Assembly (NCBI RefSeq): GCF_003605735.1
Contig: NZ_QXTJ01000045.1
Coordinates: 1 to 64,000 of the forward strand
Reading direction: 5' to 3'
Length of the DNA: 64,000 bases
From: Pseudomonas sp. LS-2
GTDB taxonomy: Bacteria; Pseudomonadota; Gammaproteobacteria; Pseudomonadales; Pseudomonadaceae
Shown here: positions 55,193 through 63,108 of the stretch, piece by piece
Numbering within the stretch: position 1 is the stretch's first letter
Layout: each line of letters begins with the position of its first letter
Program-made: the position numbers and the translations under genes
Notes under the pieces: generated by a model
Told to the model about the DNA's origin: nothing
The model's input: the letters and a program-made list of their open reading frames with translations, nothing else
Databases searched by the model: none

Positions 55193-55282
55193 TCGAGCAT
55201 CGGTAACAGAGACCGCAGATCCTTCATCCGAACCGCCAATGGCTTAACATCCGCATACCTCAAATATCCGCACGAAACCGCC

Positions 55283-55975
55283 ATGCGCCTCGACCGATTC
55301 CTCAGCAACCTCCCCCGCTTCAGCCGCAAGGACGTGCGCTTCGCGCTGCTTGCTGACCGGGTCAAGGTCGATGGCCGGACGATCAGAGACCCGTTGCATG
55401 AAGTCCGCGAGTTCAGTGAGATCCTGCTCGACGATGAAGTACTCCAGATCGGCAAACCCGCCCGCTACTTCATGCTGCACAAACCGCAGGGCTGCGTCAG
55501 CGCAACGGTCGACCCCGAGCACCCAACCGTTCTGGACCTGATTCACGAACCCGACAAACACGATCTGCACATCGCCGGTCGCCTGGACTTCAACACCTCG
55601 GGCCTGATGCTGATCACCAACGACGGCCAGTGGTCGCGTCGCCTGACCCAGCCAGTGACCAAGCTGCCGAAGATCTACTACATCGAAACCGAACGGGAAA
55701 TGGGTGAGCATTACGTCGCAAAATTCGCCCAAGGTTTTTACTTCGCCTTCGAGGATCTCACCACTCAGCCTGCGCACCTGACCCTCCTCGACAGCCATCG
55801 CGCACGGCTCAGCATCGTCGAAGGCCGCTATCATCAGGTCAAACGCATGTTCGGGTTCTACGACAACAAGGTGACGCGCCTGCACCGGGAAAGCATGGGG
55901 CCGCTGGCCCTGGACCCCGCGCTAGAGCCCGGTGAGTATCGGGCTCTGACGGCTGAAGAGATTCAGCAGATCTGA
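55283..55975 (+). CDS. RsuA-family pseudouridine synthase
   Basis: rRNA pseudouridine synthase of 230 residues, likely for 16S U516. N-terminal S4-like RNA-binding domain (MRLDRFLSNLPRFSRKDVRFALLADRVKVDG), linker YFMLHKPQGCVSAT, and the catalytic Asp in AGRLDFNTSGLMLITNDG (near 99-116). The closing segment SIVEGRYHQVKRMFGFYDNKVTRLHR is typical. Pseudomonas has several RluB/RluE/RsuA members; the short length and LDFNTSGLML motif favour RsuA. Confidence 0.9.
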   Translation: MRLDRFLSNLPRFSRKDVRFALLADRVKVDGRTIRDPLHEVREFSEILLDDEVLQIGKPARYFMLHKPQGCVSATVDPEHPTVLDLIHEPDKHDLHIAGRLDFNTSGLMLITNDGQWSRRLTQPVTKLPKIYYIETEREMGEHYVAKFAQGFYFAFEDLTTQPAHLTLLDSHRARLSIVEGRYHQVKRMFGFYDNKVTRLHRESMGPLALDPALEPGEYRALTAEEIQQI

Positions 55976-56286
55976 GGTCTTTCGACCGCCCGGCAGATCA
56001 TGTAGGACAATTCGCGAATGGCACTTGCGGCATCCTCCATCCCCTGCTTGAATCCAATCGTCGGTCCACATGTGACCGGAGAGTCACGAGCGCATTCTAA
56101 GAAACCCTTTGTCGTCACGAGCGCCCTCAGACGCCACGTTCGCCAAACAGCCCGCCAATAACAATACCTGTCGGACAGACCGTCCCGGACCGACAAGGGC
56201 CCCTTTTTCAAGGCATTGCCTACCTGTCACGAAACTTGTGCAACGATGTTGCGCGCACACCTGTTTTAACGTCAGGAGACATGGAT
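55976..56286. other. intergenic region upstream of rhlA
   Basis: About 310 bp with no recognised element. A minus-strand frame of 82 codons (55963-56211) overlaps the pseudouridine synthase stop and has no family features. The rhlA promoter must lie here, but I see no convincing boxes. Confidence 0.45.
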
Positions 56287-57171
56287 ATGAGGCCAGAAAT
56301 CGCTGTGCTTGATATACAGGGCCAGTTTCGGGTTTACACGGAGTTCTATCGCGCAGATGCCGCAGAAAAGACCATCATCATGGTCAACGGCTCACTGGCC
56401 ACTACAGCATCTTTCGCACAGACCGTCCGCAACCTGCACCCGCAATTCAACGTGGTGCTCTACGACCAGCCTTACGCGGGCAAATCAAAGCCTCACAACA
56501 TCCACGAAAGGCCGCTGACCAAAGAAACGGAAGGTCGGATCCTGCTGGAATTGATCGACCACTTTAATGCCGAACACATCATGTCGTTCTCATGGGGCGG
56601 CGCTGCGGCACTGGTTGCATTGGCTCATCGGCCGAAGCGGATCGAGAAGGCCGTCATCAGCTCGTTCTCGCCAGTGATCAACGAACATATGCGCGACTAC
56701 CTCGAACGCGGCCAGCAGCATTTGGGCGCCTTTGACCGTTTCGAAGTCGGCACGCTGATCAACAGCACCATCGGCAAACACCTGCCATCGCTGTTCAAGC
56801 GTTTCAACTACAAGCACGTGAGCTCCCTGGACCTGCACGAATACGCGCAGATGCACCACCACATCAACCACGTCCTGGACGCCAGCACCCACAATCAGAT
56901 CAAGGCCGCCAAACGCATCAACGTTCCGGTCATGTTCATGAACGGGGAATGGGACGAATACACCGCCGCACCCGATGCCAGGCTATTCGCCAATCACATC
57001 CGTGATTGCCACTTCACCACGATCCAGAACGCCGGACATTTTCTGGACATGGAACACAAGGCCGCTTGCGTGGAGTCCCAGAACGCCCTGATGAGCTTCC
57101 TCACCCCGGCACCGGAACCGAGCCGCAACCGCTACCGACAGGCACAGACGCACCATGCATTTGCAATCTGA
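56287..57171 (+). CDS. rhlA: 3-(3-hydroxyalkanoyloxy)alkanoate synthase RhlA
   Basis: Alpha/beta-hydrolase-fold enzyme of 294 residues that joins two 3-hydroxyacyl units into HAA, a biosurfactant and rhamnolipid precursor. Similar throughout to P. aeruginosa RhlA: VNGSLATTASFAQT (about 35-48), FNVVLYDQPYAGKSK, nucleophile elbow SFSWGGAAALVAL (Ser near 102), NGEWDEYTAAPDARLF and His in NAGHFLDMEHKAA. No rhlB follows, so HAA itself is the expected product, as in P. syringae. The ATG at the second of two close sites is chosen because AGGAG is then 8 nt upstream. Confidence 0.93.
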   Translation: MRPEIAVLDIQGQFRVYTEFYRADAAEKTIIMVNGSLATTASFAQTVRNLHPQFNVVLYDQPYAGKSKPHNIHERPLTKETEGRILLELIDHFNAEHIMSFSWGGAAALVALAHRPKRIEKAVISSFSPVINEHMRDYLERGQQHLGAFDRFEVGTLINSTIGKHLPSLFKRFNYKHVSSLDLHEYAQMHHHINHVLDASTHNQIKAAKRINVPVMFMNGEWDEYTAAPDARLFANHIRDCHFTTIQNAGHFLDMEHKAACVESQNALMSFLTPAPEPSRNRYRQAQTHHAFAI

Positions 57172-57348
57172 CCGTGAAGGTCTCAAGGAACGGATTCATT
57201 CGCCTACGCCCGTCCTCCAGCCGTCGACGAATGAATCCCGAACCTTCCCGCTTTACACCCGTAATCCCCACTGATTTCCCCGCGCAGCATTTAACGCTTC
57301 AAATCACCGGCCACTTCTGGTACAAAGTCGCCGCTGAAAGCGTCAAAA

Positions 57349-57422
57349 GCGGGTGTCGTATAATGGCATTACTCCAGCTTCCCAAGCTGATAACGAGGGT
57401 TCGATTCCCTTCACCCGCTCCA
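57349..57422 (+). tRNA. glyU: tRNA-Gly(CCC)
   Basis: Cloverleaf of 74 nt with encoded CCA. Acceptor stem GCGGGTG pairs with CACCCGC; the T arm is GAGGGTTCGATTCCCTT; the anticodon loop is TTCCCAA with CCC at 57381-57383. The anticodon stem has one C-A mismatch at its outer pair. Closely resembles E. coli glyU. Confidence 0.96.
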
Positions 57423-57713
57423 GTCTTTTCAAGGGTTTCAGGCGTGTCAGCGTGATCCCAGGCGATATTGGTGACAGTTGCGGGGTGAGCGCGCAACCAA
57501 ATACCGTTCTGTTACCCTGGACTCATCACGGATAAGGGGCTGCCTCTTCCAAACTCAGCCACCAAGGCGAGATTTCAGGCCAGATTGCTGATCTGCGAAT
57601 CCCCGGATTGGGTTCAAAGTCCTTTGCAACAAAGCCGATACAAAGCAAAATATGCCCACCCATCTGCTATCGCGGCAGTTTCAGGGATGACGTATCGGTT
57701 TTAGGGGATTTGC
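57423..57713. other. gap after tRNA-Gly; no integrase remnant recognised
   Basis: About 290 bp with mixed composition. I looked for a duplicated tRNA 3' end and for integrase fragments and see neither. AGGGGA before the GTG of the acyltransferase gene is the only clear signal. Confidence 0.4.
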
Positions 57714-58748
57714 GTGCGCAACCGTGGTAATTGTTTCGACATCATCAGGCATATCGCCGCCTTACTTGTGCTTATCAGCCATCATTTCGTTCTGTCCGGC
57801 AAAGCAGAGCCGATCATCCCCGGGTATAACTCTCTCGGAGGAATCGCGGTAATCAGCTTTTTCGCAATATCCGGATTCTTGATCACCCGAAGTTTCATCG
57901 ACTCTTCCTGCCTTAAAAGCTACGCAATCAAGCGAATCGCACGCATCTTTCCTGCGCTCATCATGTGCGCTTTCGTGATGGTCTACGTCATGGGTAGCGT
58001 TCCTGCGTTCGGCGGAGGGGCGTCCTACGTCACTACACCGGGAGCGCTGATAGACTTCTTGAGGATAAGCGTGATGGGCCGTGCGGATATCCAGCCGCTG
58101 ACCGCCGGGCTGGTATTCTCGGAATCGCTGAACGGCAGTCTCTGGACGTTAAAAATTGAGTTCGCACTGTACTGCGTCACTGCCTTGGCGCTGGTGCTGG
58201 TCCGCAAACCTTTGGTCCCGCTCCTAATGATTCTGGCTCTTTGCGTTGTGTACAGCGCATGCTCAGCGTCTCAGCATCCGCTGGCAGCAAAGTTGGCCAT
58301 TTACTCGATAGTAAGCATCGCCTTCTGGACTGGCTCTCTGATGCACTTTCTGCGTCAAGGCTTGTATCAGCGTTCGACAAACATGCTGGTAACAATCGCC
58401 GCGCTTGTGATAATGATTGTTGCGTTCAAAGTTGGGCTAACGTGGATATTGGCAACGATCAGCTTCAGCCTCCTGACGCTGACGTTAGGAACGATCCTTA
58501 CGGACCGCTTGATCAAATCCCGCTTCGACATCTCATACGGACTTTATTTGTATGCATTTCCCATTCAACAGCTGGTCATCAATCACGCTGGCTTAGGCTT
58601 TTATCAGTCAATGCTCATTTCGGCGGTGCTCACTACGGTCTTTGCATCCGCCTCATGGGTGTTTGTTGAAAAGCCTATCCTGAGCTATGCGCGCAGCAAA
58701 TACGGATCGACAAAACTGCAGGCCAGCGAGGCCGTTGCAGGGTCGTGA
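57714..58748 (+). CDS. membrane acyltransferase, OafA/YrhL family (Acyl_transf_3)
   Basis: Polytopic protein of 344 residues with about ten hydrophobic helices. Hallmarks: FDIIRHIAALLVLISHHFVLSG at the N-terminus, with the conserved Arg and His-His; FFAISGFLITRSF; YAIKRIARIFPAL; and NGSLWTLKIEFALYC. Such enzymes O-acetylate surface sugars such as LPS or exopolysaccharide. It starts at GTG with AGGGGA upstream. AT content is visibly higher than in the surrounding genes and it stands alone next to a tRNA gene, so horizontal acquisition is plausible. The acceptor is unknown. Confidence 0.85.
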   Translation: MRNRGNCFDIIRHIAALLVLISHHFVLSGKAEPIIPGYNSLGGIAVISFFAISGFLITRSFIDSSCLKSYAIKRIARIFPALIMCAFVMVYVMGSVPAFGGGASYVTTPGALIDFLRISVMGRADIQPLTAGLVFSESLNGSLWTLKIEFALYCVTALALVLVRKPLVPLLMILALCVVYSACSASQHPLAAKLAIYSIVSIAFWTGSLMHFLRQGLYQRSTNMLVTIAALVIMIVAFKVGLTWILATISFSLLTLTLGTILTDRLIKSRFDISYGLYLYAFPIQQLVINHAGLGFYQSMLISAVLTTVFASASWVFVEKPILSYARSKYGSTKLQASEAVAGS

Positions 58749-59091
58749 GCCTAATCTTGCAGGAAAGTACCAGGTAAGGGTTATAGGTTATGAGCCGGTC
58801 CGCTCCGGGATGCGGACTTCCATTTGCGGTTTTCATAGCCTCATGACTCCGTCAGCAACCGACCCGCTCATCAGCAAGGCAAGGTCGTGGACAAAGAAAA
58901 GCGAGTCGAGCATCGCTGGCCGAGGCACCCGCGAGCGAACAACCTCGCCATATCCTGCTAGATTAATGACGAGTCAATTTGTTTAAAAATCTGTATCCCA
59001 CACAGATCTCTCTGGAATGTCAGTAGCAAGCCGTTGACAGGGTGTTTCCGCCGCAAATGACTCATACCTTTTTCGAATAGAGGAATGACTC
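58749..59091. other. intergenic region with a large hairpin
   Basis: About 340 bp. Contains the hairpin at 58786-58840 after the acyltransferase and a second smaller one, ATCTGT-ACAGAT (58989-59007). The remainder is AT-rich before the lipoprotein gene. No gene is supported. Confidence 0.45.
58786..58840. repeat. two-stem inverted repeat
   Basis: Outer arms GGTTATGAG-CCG and CGGTTTTCATAGCC and inner arms GTCCGC and GCGGAC form a long imperfect hairpin starting 38 bp after the acyltransferase stop. It does not belong to the GTAGCAG REP family. It may act as a transcript end. Confidence 0.45.
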
Positions 59092-59484
59092 ATGAAAGCG
59101 ATTTACATGGCAACACTCGTGGTTATGCTGAGCGGCTGTGCTGGCGGCGGCAGCAGCCCCGCCAAGGACGCACACTCGCCGCCACCACCCGGCGCCAGAC
59201 AAATCAGCGGTAGCGAACTATCCTCTCAATTCATAGGACGGTCACACCAAAGCGTGACCTCTGGTGGGCAAGCATTTACAGAAGTGCTTACGGCCGACGG
59301 CAAGGCCAGGATCCATATAACAGGCAGCCCTGAAGCAACCGGGAACTGGAAGATCACTGGCGATGTTATTTGCGTAACGTATTCGGCCTACGGCGAAGAG
59401 TGCAATATTGTCAAAGCGGATGAACAGTGGTTTTGGTTCATCGACAACGCCAAAGGAACGACAAACAATCGCTTCCCACGTTAA
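59092..59484 (+). CDS. small lipoprotein of unknown function
   Basis: Exported protein of 130 residues. Lipoprotein signal IYMATLVVMLSGC (lipobox LSGC at about 13-16), a Gly/Ser/Pro linker, then a compact domain from about 40 with FIGRSHQSV, GSPEATGNWKITGDVICVTYSAYGEECNIV and FWFIDNAKGT. The GxWKITGDxICVTY pattern resembles small calycin-like periplasmic domains of the DUF995 kind, but I do not claim the family. The RBS AGAGGAATG lies just upstream. Confidence 0.65.
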   Translation: MKAIYMATLVVMLSGCAGGGSSPAKDAHSPPPPGARQISGSELSSQFIGRSHQSVTSGGQAFTEVLTADGKARIHITGSPEATGNWKITGDVICVTYSAYGEECNIVKADEQWFWFIDNAKGTTNNRFPR

Positions 59485-59714
59485 GGCTTGCGGCCCCCTG
59501 CTTCGTCTCGAGCTTAATGTGGAAAAGCTTGTCCTTGATGAGCGCGCCCTCAATGAGGTTTTTGCCAACGGGTGCAAGCGGGGCGCGCCCACAAGGCCGT
59601 CGGAGAACGTGTGCCAGTGCTCTTCAAGTTTTGAGTACGATACGCAGCACGGTTTACCTCTGCCATGCTGTTAGAATTGAACGGGCTTCGAACCCTCCTG
59701 CACCGAGACACTCC

Positions 59715-60044
59715 ATGAATCAAGAACTGACCGAAGAAGAAATGCGTCGTGCGCTTTTCGGTAAAGCGCAGATTGCTGCTCCGATTGCCCCCCCCGTAGC
59801 TAAGGAAACCGCTCCCGATGTGGTGATCGTTCCGCCAGCGCAATCCGCGAAGAAAAAGGCGGCGAAAGCGTTTACTCCTCGACTGAAAGTTATCCTTCGC
59901 GTAGGAAACATCTTCGAAGGAGAAACACAGGAGATCACTCATGAAGCTGACACGCTGAGCACGCTCCTCGCTGAACAGGAAGCGGTGAAAGCTGCCCGCA
60001 AGAAATTCAGGTATGTCGAGGTCGTCTCAGTCAAGTCTATGTAA
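59715..60044 (+). CDS. conserved hypothetical protein
   Basis: Cytoplasmic protein of 109 residues. The N-terminus (MNQELTEEEMRRALFG) is acidic and helical; a Pro/Ala/Lys-rich linker (about 24-52) leads to a basic C-terminal domain (TPRLKVILRVGNIFEGETQEITHEADTLSTLLAEQEAVKAARKKFRYVEVVSV). I do not recognise the family. A longer in-frame extension upstream overlaps the lipoprotein gene and looks non-coding. It ends before a bidirectional terminator. Confidence 0.6.
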   Translation: MNQELTEEEMRRALFGKAQIAAPIAPPVAKETAPDVVIVPPAQSAKKKAAKAFTPRLKVILRVGNIFEGETQEITHEADTLSTLLAEQEAVKAARKKFRYVEVVSVKSM

Positions 60045-60119
60045 TAACGATATGGTGGGCATGGTGCATGTAACGGCACAAACGCAGCGTATCTTCGCTC
60101 AGGACAAGGTTGCGCAAAG

Positions 60120-60142
60120 AAGCCCCGACTGAATCGGGGCTT
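60120..60142. terminator. bidirectional terminator hairpin
   Basis: AAGCCCCGA and TCGGGGCTT form a perfect 9-bp stem with a CTGAA loop between convergent genes. Short T-rich tails occur on both strands (TTTC on plus, CTTTG on minus). Confidence 0.7.
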
Positions 60143-60159
60143 TCATGGCCTTTGACGGA

Positions 60160-60423
60160 TTATTTCTTCGCTGGGGATTTGGCCGTGGACGGTTCTTTTT
60201 TCAGCGGCGCCGTCGTCGCGGCTTTGGCCGGATCCTGAGGCTGCGCGGCCATCGCCGTTCGCTCTTGATAGGCAGGCAGCGACGCAGCAAACGCCATCGC
60301 CTCCTCCCTCGAATCGAACGAACCGAGTCGGTCGTGATGGGTGCAGACCCGCCATGGGCCATTGTTGACGTTGATTACGTCGTAACCATTGAAATGCGTC
60401 TTGCTGAGCATCGCAGTTTGCAT
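60160..60423 (-). CDS. small conserved hypothetical protein with a Lys/Ala-rich tail
   Basis: Protein of 87 residues. The first 50 form a compact domain (FNGYDVINVNNGPWRVCTHHDRLGSFDSREEAMAFAASLPAYQ) resembling the DUF2188-like fold seen in many small Pseudomonas proteins; the tail is Ala/Pro/Lys-rich (PAKAATTAPLKKEPSTAKSPAKK). GGAGG lies 6 nt upstream of the ATG, a strong RBS, and a hairpin terminator follows, so the gene is probably real. Function unknown. Confidence 0.65.
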   Translation of the reverse strand: MQTAMLSKTHFNGYDVINVNNGPWRVCTHHDRLGSFDSREEAMAFAASLPAYQERTAMAAQPQDPAKAATTAPLKKEPSTAKSPAKK

Positions 60424-60519
60424 GCTGACCTCCCTCCCATTCAGAGAGTGTTATGGGTTGTCCGCAAAAGACCTTACACCGGGTCGTCCACCTGTAAACG
60501 ACCGTTGGACAGATGGTTA

Positions 60520-60747
60520 TCAGGGCTTAAGCGGTGTTTCTTCGTCTTTTTCCGACAGGCTCTTACCGTCATCCGGATGTTTCCAGGTCTGCGGCGGCGG
60601 TGTATCACGCTCTAGCTCGTCAGTGTTTTCAACGCGTTCGAACGCTTCGGGAGTCTGCTCCGCGCGGTCGCGACGTGTCGTTTCCATGGGGCTTGGATGA
60701 GGGCCTGGGCTTTGTGCCGCTGGCGTATTCACTGGTCTGGTTGTCAT
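60520..60747 (-). CDS. small disordered hypothetical protein
   Basis: Predicted protein of 75 residues, very hydrophilic, rich in Pro, Thr, Glu and Asp (RVENTDELERDTPPPQTW near the middle), with no predicted fold. The ATG has GAGGT 5 nt upstream. It lies 96 bp upstream of the small gene on the same strand. It may be a general-stress type disordered protein; coding status is moderately supported only. Confidence 0.45.
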   Translation of the reverse strand: MTTRPVNTPAAQSPGPHPSPMETTRRDRAEQTPEAFERVENTDELERDTPPPQTWKHPDDGKSLSEKDEETPLKP

Positions 60748-60933
60748 GGTCACCTCTCAGCGAACCGGATTTGAGGTTCAAGCGTTAGAAACAGGCCCGG
60801 CGCAGGGGTTCGAAATATTTTCCAGACGGTCAAGCGAACCTCAAGCGTTGACAACACTGACCTGGCTTCCTATAAGTCCACTCCGTTCTGGCCTGTCGGT
60901 CAGCACCTGTTTACCTGAAAGCGAAGCGAGACG

Positions 60934-61965
60934 ATGGGATTCACGGATTTTGATGCCGAACTTGCCGACTGGAACTCGTTGCAGACCGCCCTCCCGTGCA
61001 CAGGCTTGCTGTTGGGCAACGGCGCCAGCCTCGCGGTCTGGAAGGGCTATGCCTACGACTCGCTGTTCGAGCTGGCGCAGACGACCCGCAACAAGCCACT
61101 CAGTCCGACAGAACTGGCGCTGTTCAAGTCCATGGAAACCGAGAACTTCGAACCCGTACTCAGTGGCTTGAAGGTCGCAATGCGGGTGAATGCGGCGCTG
61201 ACCATCAGTTCGTCCTCGCCGCGCAACCGTTACTTCGCCATCAAGGAGGCGTTGATTCACGGTATTCGCTCGGCACACATTCCGTGGCGATTGATCCAAG
61301 CCTCGACCATCGCGCACATAAGCCAGGCGCTGAGCCAATACGAAACGGTCTACTCCACCAACTATGACTTGCTCGCTTATTGGGCAGTGATGCACGGCGC
61401 GCAGCCATTCGACGATCTTTTCGATGAGGACGCGATATTCAACCTGCACCGAACCGATAGCCACGCCACCCGCATCCTGTATCTGCATGGCGGCATGCAT
61501 CTGGTGAAGAACTTCGACGGCACGGCGCGCAAGTTGTTGTCATCAGAAAGCACACTGCTGGGCAGCTTCGCGGTAAACGCACTGGAAGATGTGCCGTTGT
61601 TCGTGTGCGAAGGCCGGAGCACCGACAAGATGAAGATCATTCGCGGCTCGGATTATCTGTCGTTCTGCCACGCGCAGTTGGCGCAGCATCAAGGCGCACT
61701 GTGCATCTTCGGCCATCAACTCGGCAAACAGGACCGGCATATCCTCGATGCCGTCCTTCAGGCCAGGCCGAAAACCCTCGCGATCTCGATCCTGCCGCGC
61801 AACGAAGCCTTCGTTCAGCACCAGAAGCGGCACTACCACGCATTGTTCGCGGGGCAGAATATCGAGTTGAAGTTTTACGACGCCAAGACGCATCCGTTGG
61901 GTAATCCGCAATTGGCTGTGCCTGTCGCGCGGTTGAAGGAAGCGGTGGAGCTCAAGAAGGGCTGA
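60934..61965 (+). CDS. DUF4917 family protein with SIR2-like motifs
   Basis: Cytoplasmic protein of 343 residues of the DUF4917 family. Four motifs appear in SIR2 order: nucleotide-binding LLLGNGASLAV (25-35), YSTNYD (140-145), LYLHGG (182-187) and IFGHQLGKQDRHI (258-270). SIR2-like domains bind NAD, and several bacterial ones are anti-phage NADases. Here the protein has only this domain and no partner gene, so its activity is unproven. Monocistronic, with divergent small genes upstream. The DUF4917 call is firm; the NAD link is inference from motif order. Confidence 0.82.
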   Translation: MGFTDFDAELADWNSLQTALPCTGLLLGNGASLAVWKGYAYDSLFELAQTTRNKPLSPTELALFKSMETENFEPVLSGLKVAMRVNAALTISSSSPRNRYFAIKEALIHGIRSAHIPWRLIQASTIAHISQALSQYETVYSTNYDLLAYWAVMHGAQPFDDLFDEDAIFNLHRTDSHATRILYLHGGMHLVKNFDGTARKLLSSESTLLGSFAVNALEDVPLFVCEGRSTDKMKIIRGSDYLSFCHAQLAQHQGALCIFGHQLGKQDRHILDAVLQARPKTLAISILPRNEAFVQHQKRHYHALFAGQNIELKFYDAKTHPLGNPQLAVPVARLKEAVELKKG

Positions 61966-62208
61966 TCCTTCACCGAACGACAGTGGGGAGTAAGCCTTGA
62001 CGCCCATCATCACGGCGTCAAGGTCACGCCGGCAACGTCGAGAAACGGCTTTACGGATCCCGCGCAAAATCCTCAACAACCTCACCCCATTCCCTGAAAG
62101 GCAAGTGTACGGTCGATTCTGTCGGTAGCTGTTAAGGGGCTTTGTGAACGATCTGTGGCTGAATGGACACCTGTCCGTCCCCCAAATAAGAACAAGGCAA
62201 GATTCAAC

Positions 62209-63108
62209 ATGTCCTCTCGCGAAAACACCGGAATGGTCCTCGGACTGATCGGGGTGGTGATCTTCAGCCTGACCCTGCCCATGACCCGCATCGTCGTTCA
62301 AGAGATCCACCCGCTGCTCAACGGGCTTGGCCGAGCGCTGTTTGCGGCAATTCCAGCGGCGGCATTACTGCTGTGGCGCCGAGAGAAGTGGCCGACTCGC
62401 GCACAGTTCAAGGCCCTGATGGTGGTCTCGCTTGGCGTGATCATCGGCTTTCCGGTGCTCTCTGCCTGGGCAATGAAAACCCTGCCCGCCTCCCATGGTG
62501 CCTTGGTCAACGGCTTGCAGCCGCTGCTTGTCGCGATCTACGCCGCATGGCTGTCCCATGAACGCCCCTCGAAAGCGTTCTGGCTGTGCGCGGCAATGGG
62601 CAGCGTCCTGGTGCTGGGATATGCGCTGATCAGCGGCGCAGGCAATCTTCAAGCGGGGGATCTGCTGATGGTCGGCGCGGTCGCAATTGGCGGGCTGGGT
62701 TATGCGGAGGGGGGCCGGCTAGCCAAACAGATGGGCGGCTGGCAGGTGATCTGCTGGGCGTTGGTGATCTCGATCCCGGTACTGATCATTCCGGTGGGCT
62801 ATCTCGCCGCACAACACCAAGGGCCAATTTCTGCGGGTGCGTGGTGGGCGTTCGGTTATGTGTCGTTGTTCTCGCAGTTCATAGGCTTTTTCGCCTGGTA
62901 TGCGGGGCTGGCCATGGGTGGTATTGCCCGCGTGAGCCAGATCCAGCTGGTGCAGTTGTTCTTCACCATGGCGTTTTCGGCGCTGTTCTTCGGTGAACAT
63001 ATCGATCCGATTACCTGGATCTTCGCCGCAGGCGTGGTCGTGACATTGGCCATCGGGCGCAAGACAGCAGTGATCGCGCCCAAACCGGTAGTCGCGACCC
63101 GGGTCTAA
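62209..63108 (+). CDS. EamA family metabolite transporter
   Basis: Inner-membrane transporter of 299 residues with ten helices in two EamA repeats (about 9-140 and 150-285). Repeat-start motifs GLIGVVIFSLTLPMTRIVVQ and GDLLMVGAVAIGGLGYAEGG are visible, and the second ends with FFTMAFSALFFGEHIDPITWIFAAGVVV. Related proteins export amino acids or other small metabolites. Its stop overlaps the convergent methyltransferase gene by 4 nt. Confidence 0.88.
   Translation: MSSRENTGMVLGLIGVVIFSLTLPMTRIVVQEIHPLLNGLGRALFAAIPAAALLLWRREKWPTRAQFKALMVVSLGVIIGFPVLSAWAMKTLPASHGALVNGLQPLLVAIYAAWLSHERPSKAFWLCAAMGSVLVLGYALISGAGNLQAGDLLMVGAVAIGGLGYAEGGRLAKQMGGWQVICWALVISIPVLIIPVGYLAAQHQGPISAGAWWAFGYVSLFSQFIGFFAWYAGLAMGGIARVSQIQLVQLFFTMAFSALFFGEHIDPITWIFAAGVVVTLAIGRKTAVIAPKPVVATRV

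Noticed and set aside
55963-56211. 82-codon minus-strand frame upstream of rhlA
   Set aside because: Overlaps the pseudouridine synthase stop, lacks a convincing RBS and shows no recognisable sequence.
57299-57535. Small frames across the tRNA-Gly gene (one reads AGEGNRTLV)
   Set aside because: This peptide pattern is a well-known artefact of translating tRNA genes.
57349-58748. Integrated element with att sites at tRNA-Gly
   Set aside because: No integrase and no second copy of the tRNA 3' end found in the window; kept only as a weak island hypothesis.
59485-59714. Gene fragment between the lipoprotein and the hypothetical gene
   Set aside because: A frame reads LLRLELNVEKLVLDERALN but I cannot link it to any family and it has no start signal.
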